A stretch of 64,000 bases of DNA, taken from Arthrobacter ipis (GTDB taxonomy: Bacteria; Actinomycetota; Actinomycetes; Actinomycetales; Micrococcaceae). The first letter of the stretch is position 1. Each line of letters begins with the position of its first letter. The position numbers and the translations under genes were made by a program. Shown one piece after another: positions 42,169-51,758 of the stretch. Location: contig NZ_JAAOXD010000007.1 of the NCBI RefSeq assembly GCF_014694315.1, forward strand, positions 657,141-721,140. Reading direction: 5' to 3'. Under the pieces are notes generated by a model, which was given only the letters and a program-made list of their open reading frames with translations, ran no database searches and was not told the origin of the DNA.

Positions 42169-42395
42169 TATGGGGTAGCCACACCGGCTCCATTGGACCA
42201 GCCGGCGACGGTGCCGCCGAGTTCGTTGAACCACAGCGACAGGTTGTTGCCGAAGATCGTGACGCCACCGATGACGGCGAACGCAATAAATGCAATGAGC
42301 AGCGAGTATTCGGTTGCGGTGGCGCCTTTTTCTGATTCCAGTCGGTCCTTGATTCCGGAAACGAAGGCAAGAACCGAGACCATGAGAGTAGACAT
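42168..42395 (-). CDS. flp: Flp-type major pilin (cluster 2)
   Basis: 75 residues. Processing site G24/A25 in SEKGATATEYSLLIAFIAFAVIGG, with Glu at mature position 5 and Tyr next, the Flp signature. The tail (NNLSLWFNELGGTVAGWSNGAGVATP) is Cys-free and aromatic, unlike the cluster 1 pilin. RBS aaggaaaaac precedes the ATG. First gene of tad operon 2. Confidence 0.9.
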   Translation of the reverse strand: MSTLMVSVLAFVSGIKDRLESEKGATATEYSLLIAFIAFAVIGGVTIFGNNLSLWFNELGGTVAGWSNGAGVATP

Positions 42396-42666
42396 TGTTT
42401 TTCCTTAGGTTCGATGGAATAAATGCTTTCGAATTCCAGCCTCCCCCATACCGCGAAAGGGCTGGTGCTTCGATAGCTAAAGAATCCACCGGAAAACATG
42501 CGCACAACAAGGCGTAGCTCTACCCGACTTTCCCCTCAAGAAAATAAGTATTCCCCCCAAGCAAGTACTCACACTAGGAAAACTGCAAGCACAGGGCTAC
42601 TTGGAATCTCAAGAAATCATCAAGGTTATTGCAGGAAATTCAACGTTTCACCACAAATACCGGTCT
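42396..42666. other. Intergenic region upstream of flp (cluster 2)
   Basis: 271 bp between the prepilin peptidase stop and flp. It should hold the tad operon 2 promoter, but no hexamer pair with good spacing stands out. The stretch 42535-42665 is noticeably more AT-rich than its surroundings. No gene seen. Confidence 0.4.
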
Positions 42667-43329
42667 TTAGGATGCCAATAACACAGTGGCCAGCGCAGCG
42701 GCCAGCATCGAGGGGCCAAAGGCAATTTCCGAACCCAAATTGGCGCGTTTCAGCCTAATCAAAACGACGGATAAAATCCCGCCTAGAACAAATCCAAGCG
42801 CCCCGCCGTAGAACAGCTGGCTCCAGCCCAAGTAGCCCAAGTAGAGGCCCACTGGGGCGGCAAGCTTGACATCACCCATGCCGATGCCGTTTGGCGAGAT
42901 CAGGGCCAGAATCAGGAAAATGACGAACAGGATGGCCGCCCCAGCGGCCGCGCGGAGCAGTTCGGCCCACTCTGCCGTGGCGAAGCTGCACAGAAAGAGG
43001 AGCGCCAGGCCGGCCACCAGCAGTGTGAGCACGAGGGGATTCGGCAGCAGGTGGTGGGCCACATCTATTCGGGCCAGCTGCACGCCGACGACGGCCAGCG
43101 CCAGGTAGGCCGGCAGTGTCCACTCCATTCCCAGCCGCAGACCAAGGGCGCCGAAGAGCACTCCGGTGAGTGCCGCCGTCGTAATTCTTGTCCGTACGCC
43201 CGGAAGCCCGCCAAGGCGGGGGAGGGTGCGGGCGATGAGGAGATCCGCAAGCAGGCTCAGTAAAATGCCAAGGAGCCCCATGACCAAGGCGAAGAGCGGC
43301 CCGGCGCTGGCGATACCTGCTGAAGTCAC
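42667..43329 (-). CDS. tadV: Prepilin peptidase, short A24 type (TadV/CpaA-like)
   Basis: About 220 residues, seven probable membrane helices. The two catalytic Asp motifs of family A24 are present: RIDVAHHLLPN (Asp plus PN) and NGIGMGDVKLAAP (GxGD). There is no N-terminal methyltransferase domain with Cys pairs, as in TadV/CpaA. It should cut Flp, TadE and perhaps TadG leader peptides. The GTG at 43329 is preferred (RBS aggag, 5 nt away) over the ATG at 43398. It is the only such gene in the window, so it probably serves both tad operons. Confidence 0.88.
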   Translation of the reverse strand: MTSAGIASAGPLFALVMGLLGILLSLLADLLIARTLPRLGGLPGVRTRITTAALTGVLFGALGLRLGMEWTLPAYLALAVVGVQLARIDVAHHLLPNPLVLTLLVAGLALLFLCSFATAEWAELLRAAAGAAILFVIFLILALISPNGIGMGDVKLAAPVGLYLGYLGWSQLFYGGALGFVLGGILSVVLIRLKRANLGSEIAFGPSMLAAALATVLLAS

Positions 43330-43399
43330 GTGCACTCCTGGGTGGAAGGGCCCGGCGCTGGCGCAGGACTCCTCGACCCCCGCCACCGGATACCCCATT

Positions 43400-43429
43400 T
43401 TGACCCGGGCGTCCGGTTGGCGCTATTCT
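43400..43429 (+). promoter_or_regulatory. Promoter of rplM-rpsI
   Basis: TTGACC (43400-43405), an 18-bp spacer and TATTCT (43424-43429) form a good vegetative promoter about 205 bp before rplM. Confidence 0.65.
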
Positions 43430-43435
43430 TGGTAG

Positions 43436-43636
43436 TCGTTGTGCGTGTCCTATCTCGATGATGCGTGCCCGCTGAGAATCCGGTTGCAGGATAGCTACTC
43501 CTCGGGCACATTCGGGACTCCAGGACCACTGGATTCATAGAGCCCTCACCTCTGTTCCGGTAGCGCATAGATAGTAGGTGCACACCCTTACGTGACACCT
43601 AAACAAGAACGCCAGAACAAGAACGAGGCAAACACC
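43436..43636 (+). promoter_or_regulatory. Structured leader of rplM
   Basis: The region 43330-43636 has no gene. Downstream of the promoter is a leader of about 200 nt. gtgcccg (43465-43471) pairs perfectly with cgggcac (43503-43509), with an inner atcc/ggat pair (43478-43481, 43489-43492). This may be a ribosomal-protein-binding leader for L13 or S9. The minus strand must also carry the tadV promoter. Confidence 0.45.
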
Positions 43637-44080
43637 GTGCGTACGTACACCCCGAAGCCCGGCGATATCAACCGCCAGTGGCACGTCATTGACGCCACCG
43701 ACGTTGTCCTTGGTCGTCTTGCCAGCCAGACCGCAATCCTGCTGCGCGGCAAGCACAAGGCCACTTTCGCGCCCCACATGGACATGGGCGACTTCGTCAT
43801 CATCATCAACGCTGAAAAGGTTGCCCTCACCGGCGCCAAGCTGGAGCAGAAGCGCGCATACCGCCACTCCGGTTACCCGGGCGGCCTGACCTCCGTCAAC
43901 TACGCGGAGCTGCTGGAATCCAACCCGGTCCGCGCCGTTGAGAAGGCCATCAAGGGCATGCTCCCGAAGAACTCCCTCGCTGCACAGCAGCTGGGCAAGC
44001 TGAAGGTCTACCGCGGTGCAGAGCACCCGCACGCCGCCCAGCAGCCCAAGACTTTCGAAATTTCCCAGGTCGCCCAGTAG
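43637..44080 (+). CDS. rplM: 50S ribosomal protein L13
   Basis: 147 residues from GTG 43637 (MRTYTPKPGDINRQWHVIDA). L13 is an early 50S assembly protein. The motifs VLGRLASQTAILLRGKHK, HMDMGDFVIIINAEK and KGMLPKNSLAAQQLGKLKVY are conserved. The open frame runs 45 bases further upstream but has no RBS. rpsI follows 38 bp on. Confidence 0.96.
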   Translation: MRTYTPKPGDINRQWHVIDATDVVLGRLASQTAILLRGKHKATFAPHMDMGDFVIIINAEKVALTGAKLEQKRAYRHSGYPGGLTSVNYAELLESNPVRAVEKAIKGMLPKNSLAAQQLGKLKVYRGAEHPHAAQQPKTFEISQVAQ

Positions 44081-44118
44081 TCCTGGCCACCAACTAACTT
44101 ATCTATACAAGGAGAACC

Positions 44119-44622
44119 GTGGCTCAGAACGAAGAGACCACCGAAGCCGTTGAGGCTGAGGAAAACCTGACCAGCTACACCTCGGAAAGCGGCGCTACCG
44201 AAGCCGCCCCGAAGAAGGAGCGCCCGGCACTGACCGTTGCCGGCGCAGCTGTTGGCCGCCGCAAGGAAGCCGTTGCACGCGTTCGCGTCGTGCCGGGCTC
44301 CGGCAAGTGGACCATCAACGGCCGCGAGCTCGATAACTACTTCCCGAACAAGCTGCACCAGCAGGACGTCAACGAGCCCTTCAAGATCCTCGATCTCGAA
44401 GGCGCCTACGACGTCATTGCCCGCATCCACGGCGGTGGCCCCTCCGGCCAGGCCGGTGCACTGCGCCTCGGCATCGCCCGTTCGCTGAACGAGATCGACG
44501 TCGAGAACAACCGCGCCACCCTGAAGAAGGCCGGCTACCTCACCCGTGACGCCCGCGTCATCGAGCGTAAGAAGGCCGGTCTCAAGAAGGCACGCAAGGC
44601 TCAGCAGTACTCCAAGCGCTAA
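44119..44622 (+). CDS. rpsI: 30S ribosomal protein S9
   Basis: 167 residues. The first 40 or so are an acidic actinobacterial extension, then the S9 core (VGRRKEAVARVRVVPGSGKWTINGREL) and the C-terminal basic tail KKARKAQQYSKR, which reaches the P-site tRNA. GTG start with RBS aaggagaa. It ends the rplM operon at a strong hairpin. Confidence 0.96.
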   Translation: MAQNEETTEAVEAEENLTSYTSESGATEAAPKKERPALTVAGAAVGRRKEAVARVRVVPGSGKWTINGRELDNYFPNKLHQQDVNEPFKILDLEGAYDVIARIHGGGPSGQAGALRLGIARSLNEIDVENNRATLKKAGYLTRDARVIERKKAGLKKARKAQQYSKR

Positions 44623-44651
44623 ATCCGCTTGCCGGGGCGTTCCGCCTCGAT

Positions 44652-44689
44652 CAGAAGCCCGTTCCGCCATGTGGCGGGGCGGGCTTCTG
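44652..44689 (+). terminator. Terminator hairpin after rpsI
   Basis: An 18-bp stem with two G-U pairs (cagaagcccgttccgcca with tggcggggcgggcttctg), tight loop and a short mixed T tail. Confidence 0.75.
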
Positions 44690-44802
44690 CCGTTAACCAG
44701 AGTTACGGGACATGGTCCCCGGTGAACAGGGAAAACGTTCCCGACGCCGTCAGATGACGCCGTCCAGACCGGGTCCAAGGCAGGGGCGGGCGCCTGAATC
44801 GT

Positions 44803-44808
44803 CTAAAC
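44803..44808 (+). promoter_or_regulatory. Candidate -10 element of glmM (near-leaderless)
   Basis: TAAACT lies 9 nt before the glmM ATG and no Shine-Dalgarno is present, so the transcript probably starts within a few bases of the start codon. Confidence 0.4.
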
Positions 44809-44817
44809 TTGGACGCG

Positions 44818-46179
44818 ATGTCTACATTATTTGGAACAGACGGTGTCCGTGGCCTGGCGAATGGCCTGCTGACAGCCGAGCTCGCATTGCAGCTGGCCCA
44901 GGCCGCCGCCGTCGTGCTTGGCCATGAACGCACCAGCGAAGGTGCACGCCCGCGCGCCGTAGTGGCGAGGGACCCCCGTGCCAGCGGCGAGTTCATCGCC
45001 GCGGCCGTCGAGGCCGGGCTTTCCAGCTCCGGCATCGACGTCTACGACGCCGGTGTCCTGCCCACTCCCGCGGCCGCCTACCTTGTGGCAGACCTGAAGG
45101 CGGACTTCGGCGTCATGATCTCCGCCTCGCACAATCCGGCTCCCGACAACGGGATCAAGTTCTTCGCCCGCGGCGGCCAGAAGCTCCCCGACGAGGTGGA
45201 GGACGCCATCGAGGCCCAGATGGGCAAGGAGCCTTTCCGCCCCGTGGGCGGGGAGGTGGGCCGCATCCAGCGCTTCTCCGACGCCGAGGACCGGTACATC
45301 GTCCACCTCCTGGGAACCCTCCCGCACAACCTCAATGGCATCAAAGTGGTACTGGACTGCGCACACGGTGCCGCCAGCGGCTGTTCCCCCCAGGTCTTCA
45401 AGGATGCGGGCGCTGACGTGATTGTGATTGGCGCCGAACCGGACGGCCTGAACATCAACGAAGGGGTCGGCTCCACGCACCTTGGCCCGCTCAAGGCCGC
45501 CGTGGTGGAGCACGGCGCCAACCTCGGCATCGCCCACGACGGCGACGCCGACCGCTGCCTGGCCGTGGATCACGAGGGCAACGAGGTGGACGGCGACCAG
45601 ATCATGGCTATCCTCGCCGTCGCGCTGAAGAAGGCCGGCAAGCTCAAGGACGACGTCCTCGTGGCCACCGTGATGAGTAACCTCGGCCTCAAGATCGCAC
45701 TCCGCGACGCTGGCATCGCCATCCGGGAAACGGGCGTGGGGGACAGATACGTGCTGGAACAAATGCGCGACGGCGGCTACAACCTGGGCGGCGAACAGTC
45801 CGGCCATGTGATTCTCGCCGACTACGCCACCACGGGCGACGGCGTGCTGACCGGCCTGCAGTTGGCCGCGCAGGTGGCCCTGACCGGCCGCCCGCTGAAG
45901 GAACTCGCGACGGTCATGACCAAACTGCCCCAGGTCCTGATCAACGTGAAGGATGTGGATAGGAACCGGGTAAAGGGTGACGCAATCCTGGCGGCAGCCG
46001 TGCAGGCAGCTGAGACCGAACTGGGGGACACAGGCCGGGTGCTCCTGCGCCCCTCTGGCACGGAGCCCGTTGTGCGCGTCATGGTGGAGGCCGGCGAACA
46101 GCAGACAGCCCAGCTCATCGCCGAGCGCCTCGCCCAGGTTGTGAAGACCCAACTGGCACTCGAACTCGTCGGCGACTAG
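44818..46179 (+). CDS. glmM: Phosphoglucosamine mutase
   Basis: 453 residues. Interconverts glucosamine-6-phosphate and glucosamine-1-phosphate for UDP-GlcNAc and peptidoglycan synthesis. The active serine is S104 in ISASHNPAPDNG; the Mg-binding loop is AHDGDADRC; the sugar-binding loop GGEQSGHVI and the phosphate-binding RPSGTEPVVRVM are intact. MSTLFGTDGVRGLANG at 44818 is the conserved start. glmS, the previous step, lies 3.3 kb downstream. Confidence 0.96.
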   Translation: MSTLFGTDGVRGLANGLLTAELALQLAQAAAVVLGHERTSEGARPRAVVARDPRASGEFIAAAVEAGLSSSGIDVYDAGVLPTPAAAYLVADLKADFGVMISASHNPAPDNGIKFFARGGQKLPDEVEDAIEAQMGKEPFRPVGGEVGRIQRFSDAEDRYIVHLLGTLPHNLNGIKVVLDCAHGAASGCSPQVFKDAGADVIVIGAEPDGLNINEGVGSTHLGPLKAAVVEHGANLGIAHDGDADRCLAVDHEGNEVDGDQIMAILAVALKKAGKLKDDVLVATVMSNLGLKIALRDAGIAIRETGVGDRYVLEQMRDGGYNLGGEQSGHVILADYATTGDGVLTGLQLAAQVALTGRPLKELATVMTKLPQVLINVKDVDRNRVKGDAILAAAVQAAETELGDTGRVLLRPSGTEPVVRVMVEAGEQQTAQLIAERLAQVVKTQLALELVGD

Positions 46180-46219
46180 GTTCCGCCTGGCCCCGGAAAG
46201 CTCCGCCCAAAAAGCAAGA

Positions 46220-46257
46220 AGCAGCCCGCCTCCCCGACGGAGGCGGGCTGCTTTTTT
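46220..46257 (+). terminator. Rho-independent terminator of glmM
   Basis: A perfect 14-bp stem (46220-46233 with 46239-46252), 5-nt loop and six T. It also lies 28 bp beyond the convergent mscL gene end. Confidence 0.92.
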
Positions 46258-46284
46258 CACTTCGCTTGGCGCGTGGCGGGCGCG

Positions 46285-46686
46285 CTACTTCGCCGGCTGG
46301 TTCTGTGCCTGCAGGGCGTCGCGGATCTCCTTGAGCAGGGCGATCTGTGGGTCCTCGGCCGCTTCCTTCTTCGCGTCCTGCCCGATTCCCAGCTTGCGGT
46401 TGCGGTGCTCGATGAGCCGGTTCATCGGGGCGACGATGACGAAGTAAAGGGCGGAGGCAACCAGCAGGAAGTTGACCACCGCGGTGAGCAGCACGCCGAA
46501 CCGCACGTCGCCGAACGCCAGGAAATCGTCAAAGTTCGGCTCTCCGACCAGCAGCGAGATCAGCGGCATCAGGACGCTCTTGACCAGCGCATCAACCACG
46601 GCGCTGAACGCCGATCCGATGACCACCGCCACGGCCAGATCGATGACGTTTCCCTTGAGAATGAACTTTTTGAATCCGGTAAGCAT
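46285..46686 (-). CDS. mscL: Large-conductance mechanosensitive channel MscL
   Basis: 133 residues. MscL is a pentameric pore that opens under membrane tension to release solutes during hypo-osmotic shock. MLTGFKKFILKGNVIDLAVAVVIGSAF is the N-terminal helix and TM1; TM2 is around VLLTAVVNFLLVASALYFVIV. The cytoplasmic end has a helix (DPQIALLKEIRDALQAQ). The ATG at 46686 is conserved. TAGTTT lies 7 nt upstream, so it too may be leaderless. Confidence 0.95.
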   Translation of the reverse strand: MLTGFKKFILKGNVIDLAVAVVIGSAFSAVVDALVKSVLMPLISLLVGEPNFDDFLAFGDVRFGVLLTAVVNFLLVASALYFVIVAPMNRLIEHRNRKLGIGQDAKKEAAEDPQIALLKEIRDALQAQNQPAK

Positions 46687-46693
46687 GCCAACC

Positions 46694-46699
46694 AAACTA
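46694..46699 (-). promoter_or_regulatory. Candidate leaderless -10 of mscL
   Basis: TAGTTT on the minus strand, with 7 nt to the ATG and no Shine-Dalgarno between, as at glmS and truA. It lies between mscL and the M15 peptidase stop. Confidence 0.35.
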
Positions 46700-46721
46700 C
46701 CGCACAGGTTCGGCGGGCCGG

Positions 46722-47705
46722 CTACCGGTAGCCGGGAGCGGCTTCCAGGCCGAAATACTGCTCCAGGGTGGCGATGCCGCGTTTCCGCATGTCCGTGGCC
46801 GCCTCCACACCGACGTACCGTAAGTGCCACGATTCGTAAAAGTACCCGGTGATGGTGTGCTGCATAAACGGGTAGCGCACCACAAAGCCGAAGCGGTGCG
46901 CGTTGGCCTTGGCCCAGACGGCGGCGGACTGCTCCGCGAAGCATGGCTGGAAGCTGCAGGCGCCGCCGCCGTCGCCGATGTCGAATGCCCAGCCTGTCTG
47001 GTGTTCAGAATAGCCCGGGCGCGCCGAGGCGGTGTCCGCCGCCGCACGCCCCTCGGAGCTAACCCAGCCGTTGTACGTGACCACCTGCGTCGCGTAGGAA
47101 CGGTAACCGCTCGCCAGGGTCATTGTGACCCCGTCCGCCGCCGCCGCGGCGAACATCCGTTCTGCGGCAGCCGCCGTCGTGCTGTTCAGCTGCGACGCCT
47201 CGCCGGTGACGGCGAGGGCAACGCCGGGCTGGACCAGATCGGCCGGGACGTAGTTGGCCGGCTTGAGCGGGCGGTGCTTATTGACGATCACCCAGGGGCT
47301 AGCGGGCGCGGTGAGCGAGTACTGCTTGGGCAGGCGGGAGGCGGCCGACGGCGGGGCTGCCGCCGCCGTCGTGGTTGGTGCGGCTGTGGACGGCGACGTG
47401 GCGGATGCGCTGGCCGGGGACGCGGGGGCTGTGGGGGAGGCCGCGCCGCTGGTCCTTGCAGAGGAGCCCGTGGAGGCGGATCCGGACCCGGACGGGACCG
47501 GAGAGGCGTCACCGGAAGCGGCCGGGGACGCCGTGCCCGAAGCCGGCGAAATGGTTCCGGAAGCTTCCGGCGCAGGGCCAGGGGTACAGGCCGCCAGGGC
47601 AGACAGGCCGGCGCCCGCCATCAACAGCCGCGCCACCGCGCGGCGGCTGGGCCGATCCCCAGGCCGGGCCTCCGCGGTGGGCTCGGAAGGGCAGTTGTAG
47701 CACAT
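46722..47705 (-). CDS. M15 (VanY-type) D-alanyl-D-alanine carboxypeptidase, putative lipoprotein
   Basis: 327 residues. The start MCYNCPSE is chosen because it leads into a signal sequence: RRAVARLLMAGAGLSALAACTPG, with lipobox LAAC and an RR pair that could be Tat-type. A Ser/Pro/Ala-rich wall-spanning linker covers about residues 45-130. The catalytic domain follows with zinc ligands in SEHQTGWAFDIG and ESWHLRYVG, and LASGYRSYATQ. It should trim peptidoglycan stem peptides outside the membrane. No vancomycin-resistance genes are adjacent, so it is a housekeeping wall enzyme. Confidence 0.9.
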   Translation of the reverse strand: MCYNCPSEPTAEARPGDRPSRRAVARLLMAGAGLSALAACTPGPAPEASGTISPASGTASPAASGDASPVPSGSGSASTGSSARTSGAASPTAPASPASASATSPSTAAPTTTAAAAPPSAASRLPKQYSLTAPASPWVIVNKHRPLKPANYVPADLVQPGVALAVTGEASQLNSTTAAAAERMFAAAAADGVTMTLASGYRSYATQVVTYNGWVSSEGRAAADTASARPGYSEHQTGWAFDIGDGGGACSFQPCFAEQSAAVWAKANAHRFGFVVRYPFMQHTITGYFYESWHLRYVGVEAATDMRKRGIATLEQYFGLEAAPGYR

Positions 47706-47710
47706 GCGTG

Positions 47711-48676
47711 CTAGACCTTTCTCAGCAGCATCCGGCGGACGGAATGGTCCGCTTCCTTGGTGAGCACCAGCTGGGCCCGCCCCCGGGTGGGCAGCACATT
47801 CTCTTCCAGGTTCGGTTCGTTGATGCGCTTCCAGATGTCGCGGGCAGTCGCTTCGGCCTCGGAGTCGGAAAGCGTGGCGTAGCGGTGGAAGTACGACTCC
47901 GGCTGCGCGAACGCGGTGGAACGGAGCTTCCGGAACCGGTCCACATACCATTCCTCAATGTGTGACGTCTTGGCATCCACGTAGATGGAAAAGTCGAAGA
48001 AGTCGCTGACCGCCAGCCCCTGGCGGCCGTCGTGCCGCGGCCGCGCGGGAGCGAGCACGTTCAGGCCTTCGACGATGAGGACGTCCGGACGCCGGACCAC
48101 CACTTCCTTGCCGGGGACGATGTCGTAGGTGATATGCGAGTACCAGGGTGCCCGGACTTCCTCGGCGCCACCCTTGATTGCGCTGACAAAGCGCAGCAGC
48201 GCGCGGCGGTCGTAGGACTCCGGGAAACCCTTGCGGTCCAGCAGCTGGCGGCGCTTGAGTTCGGCCAGCGGATAAAGGAAGCCGTCGGTGGTGATGAGCT
48301 CTACGTTTGGCGTGCCCGGCCAGCGCCGCAGCATCTCGCGGAGCACGCGCGCGATGGTGGACTTGCCCACCGCCACGGAACCGGCCACGCCGATCACGAA
48401 AGGCGTGCGCTGGGTCTGCTCGCCAAGGAATGTGGTGGTGGCCGCATGGAGCTGGCCGGCGGCTTCCACGTACAGGTGAAGCAGCCGGGACAGGGGAAGG
48501 TAGACCTCACGCACCTCGTCGATGTTGAGAGGGTCGCCGAGACCGCGAAGGCGCAGTACGTCCTCTTCATTAAGGGGCTGCTCCATCTGGGCTGAAAGGC
48601 GAGACCACGTCTGCCTGTCCAGCTCCACGAACGGGGAAACACCCTCTCCGTTCGCTTCGTTGCGTTGCAAAGTCAC
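47711..48676 (-). CDS. coaA: Pantothenate kinase, type I
   Basis: 321 residues. Phosphorylates pantothenate, the first step of coenzyme A synthesis. The P-loop is GVAGSVAVGKSTIARVL; other family segments are ELITTDGFLYPLAELKRRQLL, FPESYDRRALLRF and IYVDAKTSHIEEWYVDRF. The frame is open upstream, but the GTG at 48676 (MTLQRNEANGEGVSPF) agrees with relatives as I remember them; no good RBS is seen. Divergent from the signal peptidase gene. Confidence 0.94.
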   Translation of the reverse strand: MTLQRNEANGEGVSPFVELDRQTWSRLSAQMEQPLNEEDVLRLRGLGDPLNIDEVREVYLPLSRLLHLYVEAAGQLHAATTTFLGEQTQRTPFVIGVAGSVAVGKSTIARVLREMLRRWPGTPNVELITTDGFLYPLAELKRRQLLDRKGFPESYDRRALLRFVSAIKGGAEEVRAPWYSHITYDIVPGKEVVVRRPDVLIVEGLNVLAPARPRHDGRQGLAVSDFFDFSIYVDAKTSHIEEWYVDRFRKLRSTAFAQPESYFHRYATLSDSEAEATARDIWKRINEPNLEENVLPTRGRAQLVLTKEADHSVRRMLLRKV

Positions 48677-48822
48677 CCTAGAGATTCTGCCCCGACCAGC
48701 GCCGAGAGCGAAATGCGGCCATTCTTGAGCGAGTCTTGACCCTATGCAATACCGATTCCTGAGCCTGCCGGGGGACCGTTCAGGGAAAAGGAAGAACCGA
48801 TGCATATTCGAGGGGTCTCAAC

Positions 48823-49446
48823 ATGGGGAAGGTAGTTCCACCGCAGCTGCCCCATCTGACGGGCCGCGACTTCGGTGGCAGGCGCGGTGGGGGAGCGGCC
48901 ACGCGTGTCCTGCAGATACGGCGCAGGCGCCGGTTCGCCGCGGCAAGACGCTGGGCAAACTTCAGCGTGCTCCTGGTTATCGCCTTGGCAGCGCTGGTCC
49001 TCGTCGCAGTTCCGCAGGCCACCGGATCCCGGACCTACACGGTGCACACCGAATCCATGGCCCCGAAGTATCCGCCGGGCACCTTCCTTGTAGTGAAACC
49101 CGTGGCCTTCAGCCAACTGAAGTTCGGCGACCTCGTTACCTACCAGCCCGCGCCGGACCGTTTCGAAGTAACGACTCACAGGATTGTGGGCTTCGGCCGC
49201 GTTCAGGCGGGGGAACGGACTCTGATCACCAAGGGCGACAACCACGAGGCCAACGACGCCGCCCCTGTCCGTGCCCGGCAGATTAAGGGAAAGCTCTGGT
49301 ATGCGGTTCCGTTCGCGGGATACGTGACCGAGGCGGTCGGCAGCGCCGACCGCGGCTTGTGGATGACGGTGGCGGCCGGTGGTCTGAGCCTCATGAGTGC
49401 GCTGCTGATCGTCCTGACCGCCCGCCGTCGACGGCGGGAAGCGTGA
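48823..49446 (+). CDS. Signal peptidase I, ER/SipW (S26B) type
   Basis: 207 residues. Basic N-terminus, membrane helix at about 46-64, nucleophile S78 in TVHTESMAPKYPPG, and H119 in VTTHRIVGF where bacterial enzymes have Lys; then TKGDNHEANDAAPV. Ser/His/Asp chemistry is typical of the archaeal, eukaryotic and SipW enzymes. A second helix lies near the C-terminus (VAAGGLSLMSALLIVLTA). SipW-type enzymes often process a few dedicated exported proteins, but no such substrate gene is adjacent. A basic RRRRREA ending suggests a cytoplasmic C-terminus. Confidence 0.85.
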   Translation: MGKVVPPQLPHLTGRDFGGRRGGGAATRVLQIRRRRRFAAARRWANFSVLLVIALAALVLVAVPQATGSRTYTVHTESMAPKYPPGTFLVVKPVAFSQLKFGDLVTYQPAPDRFEVTTHRIVGFGRVQAGERTLITKGDNHEANDAAPVRARQIKGKLWYAVPFAGYVTEAVGSADRGLWMTVAAGGLSLMSALLIVLTARRRRREA

Positions 49447-49480
49447 CGTAGCCGGGGCGGGAGTTCCCCGCAAAGCCGGT

Positions 49481-49486
49481 TAGGCT
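49481..49486 (+). promoter_or_regulatory. Candidate leaderless -10 of glmS
   Basis: TAGGCT ends 7 nt before the glmS ATG, and no ribosome-binding site precedes the gene. Transcription would begin at or one base before the start codon. Confidence 0.45.
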
Positions 49487-49493
49487 TATACCC

Positions 49494-51386
<1,893 letters not shown>

Positions 51387-51390
51387 GCGC

Positions 51391-51738
51391 ATGATTGTTG
51401 GCATCGGCGTAGACGTAGTGGACATCGAGCGCTTCGGACGGCAGCTGGAGCGCACCCCCGGACTCCGGGACCGGCTGTTCGTGCCGGCCGAGCGGGAACT
51501 GAACACCCGCTCCCTGGCCGCGCGGTTTGCCGCCAAAGAGGCCGTGGCCAAGGTCCTCGGCGCGCCGGCCGGCATGAACTGGCAGGACTGCTGGATCGGG
51601 CTGGACCAGAACGGCCCCACCGTCCAGGTCAAGGGAACGGTGCTCGCCGTGGCCGAAGCCAAGGGCGTCAAACGGTGGCACTTGTCCATGAGTCACGACG
51701 GCGGCATCGCCACGGCCACCGTCCTGGCCGAGGGCTGA
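51391..51738 (+). CDS. acpS: Holo-[acyl-carrier-protein] synthase
   Basis: 115 residues. Transfers phosphopantetheine from CoA to acyl carrier protein. The two family motifs are present: GIGVDVVDIERF and FAAKEAVAKVLG, with SMSHDGGIATATV at the end. It sits between glmS and nnr with short gaps, as in related genomes; its CoA substrate links it to coaA nearby. Confidence 0.94.
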   Translation: MIVGIGVDVVDIERFGRQLERTPGLRDRLFVPAERELNTRSLAARFAAKEAVAKVLGAPAGMNWQDCWIGLDQNGPTVQVKGTVLAVAEAKGVKRWHLSMSHDGGIATATVLAEG

Positions 51739-51758
51739 CCCCGGACCGACTGACCAAG

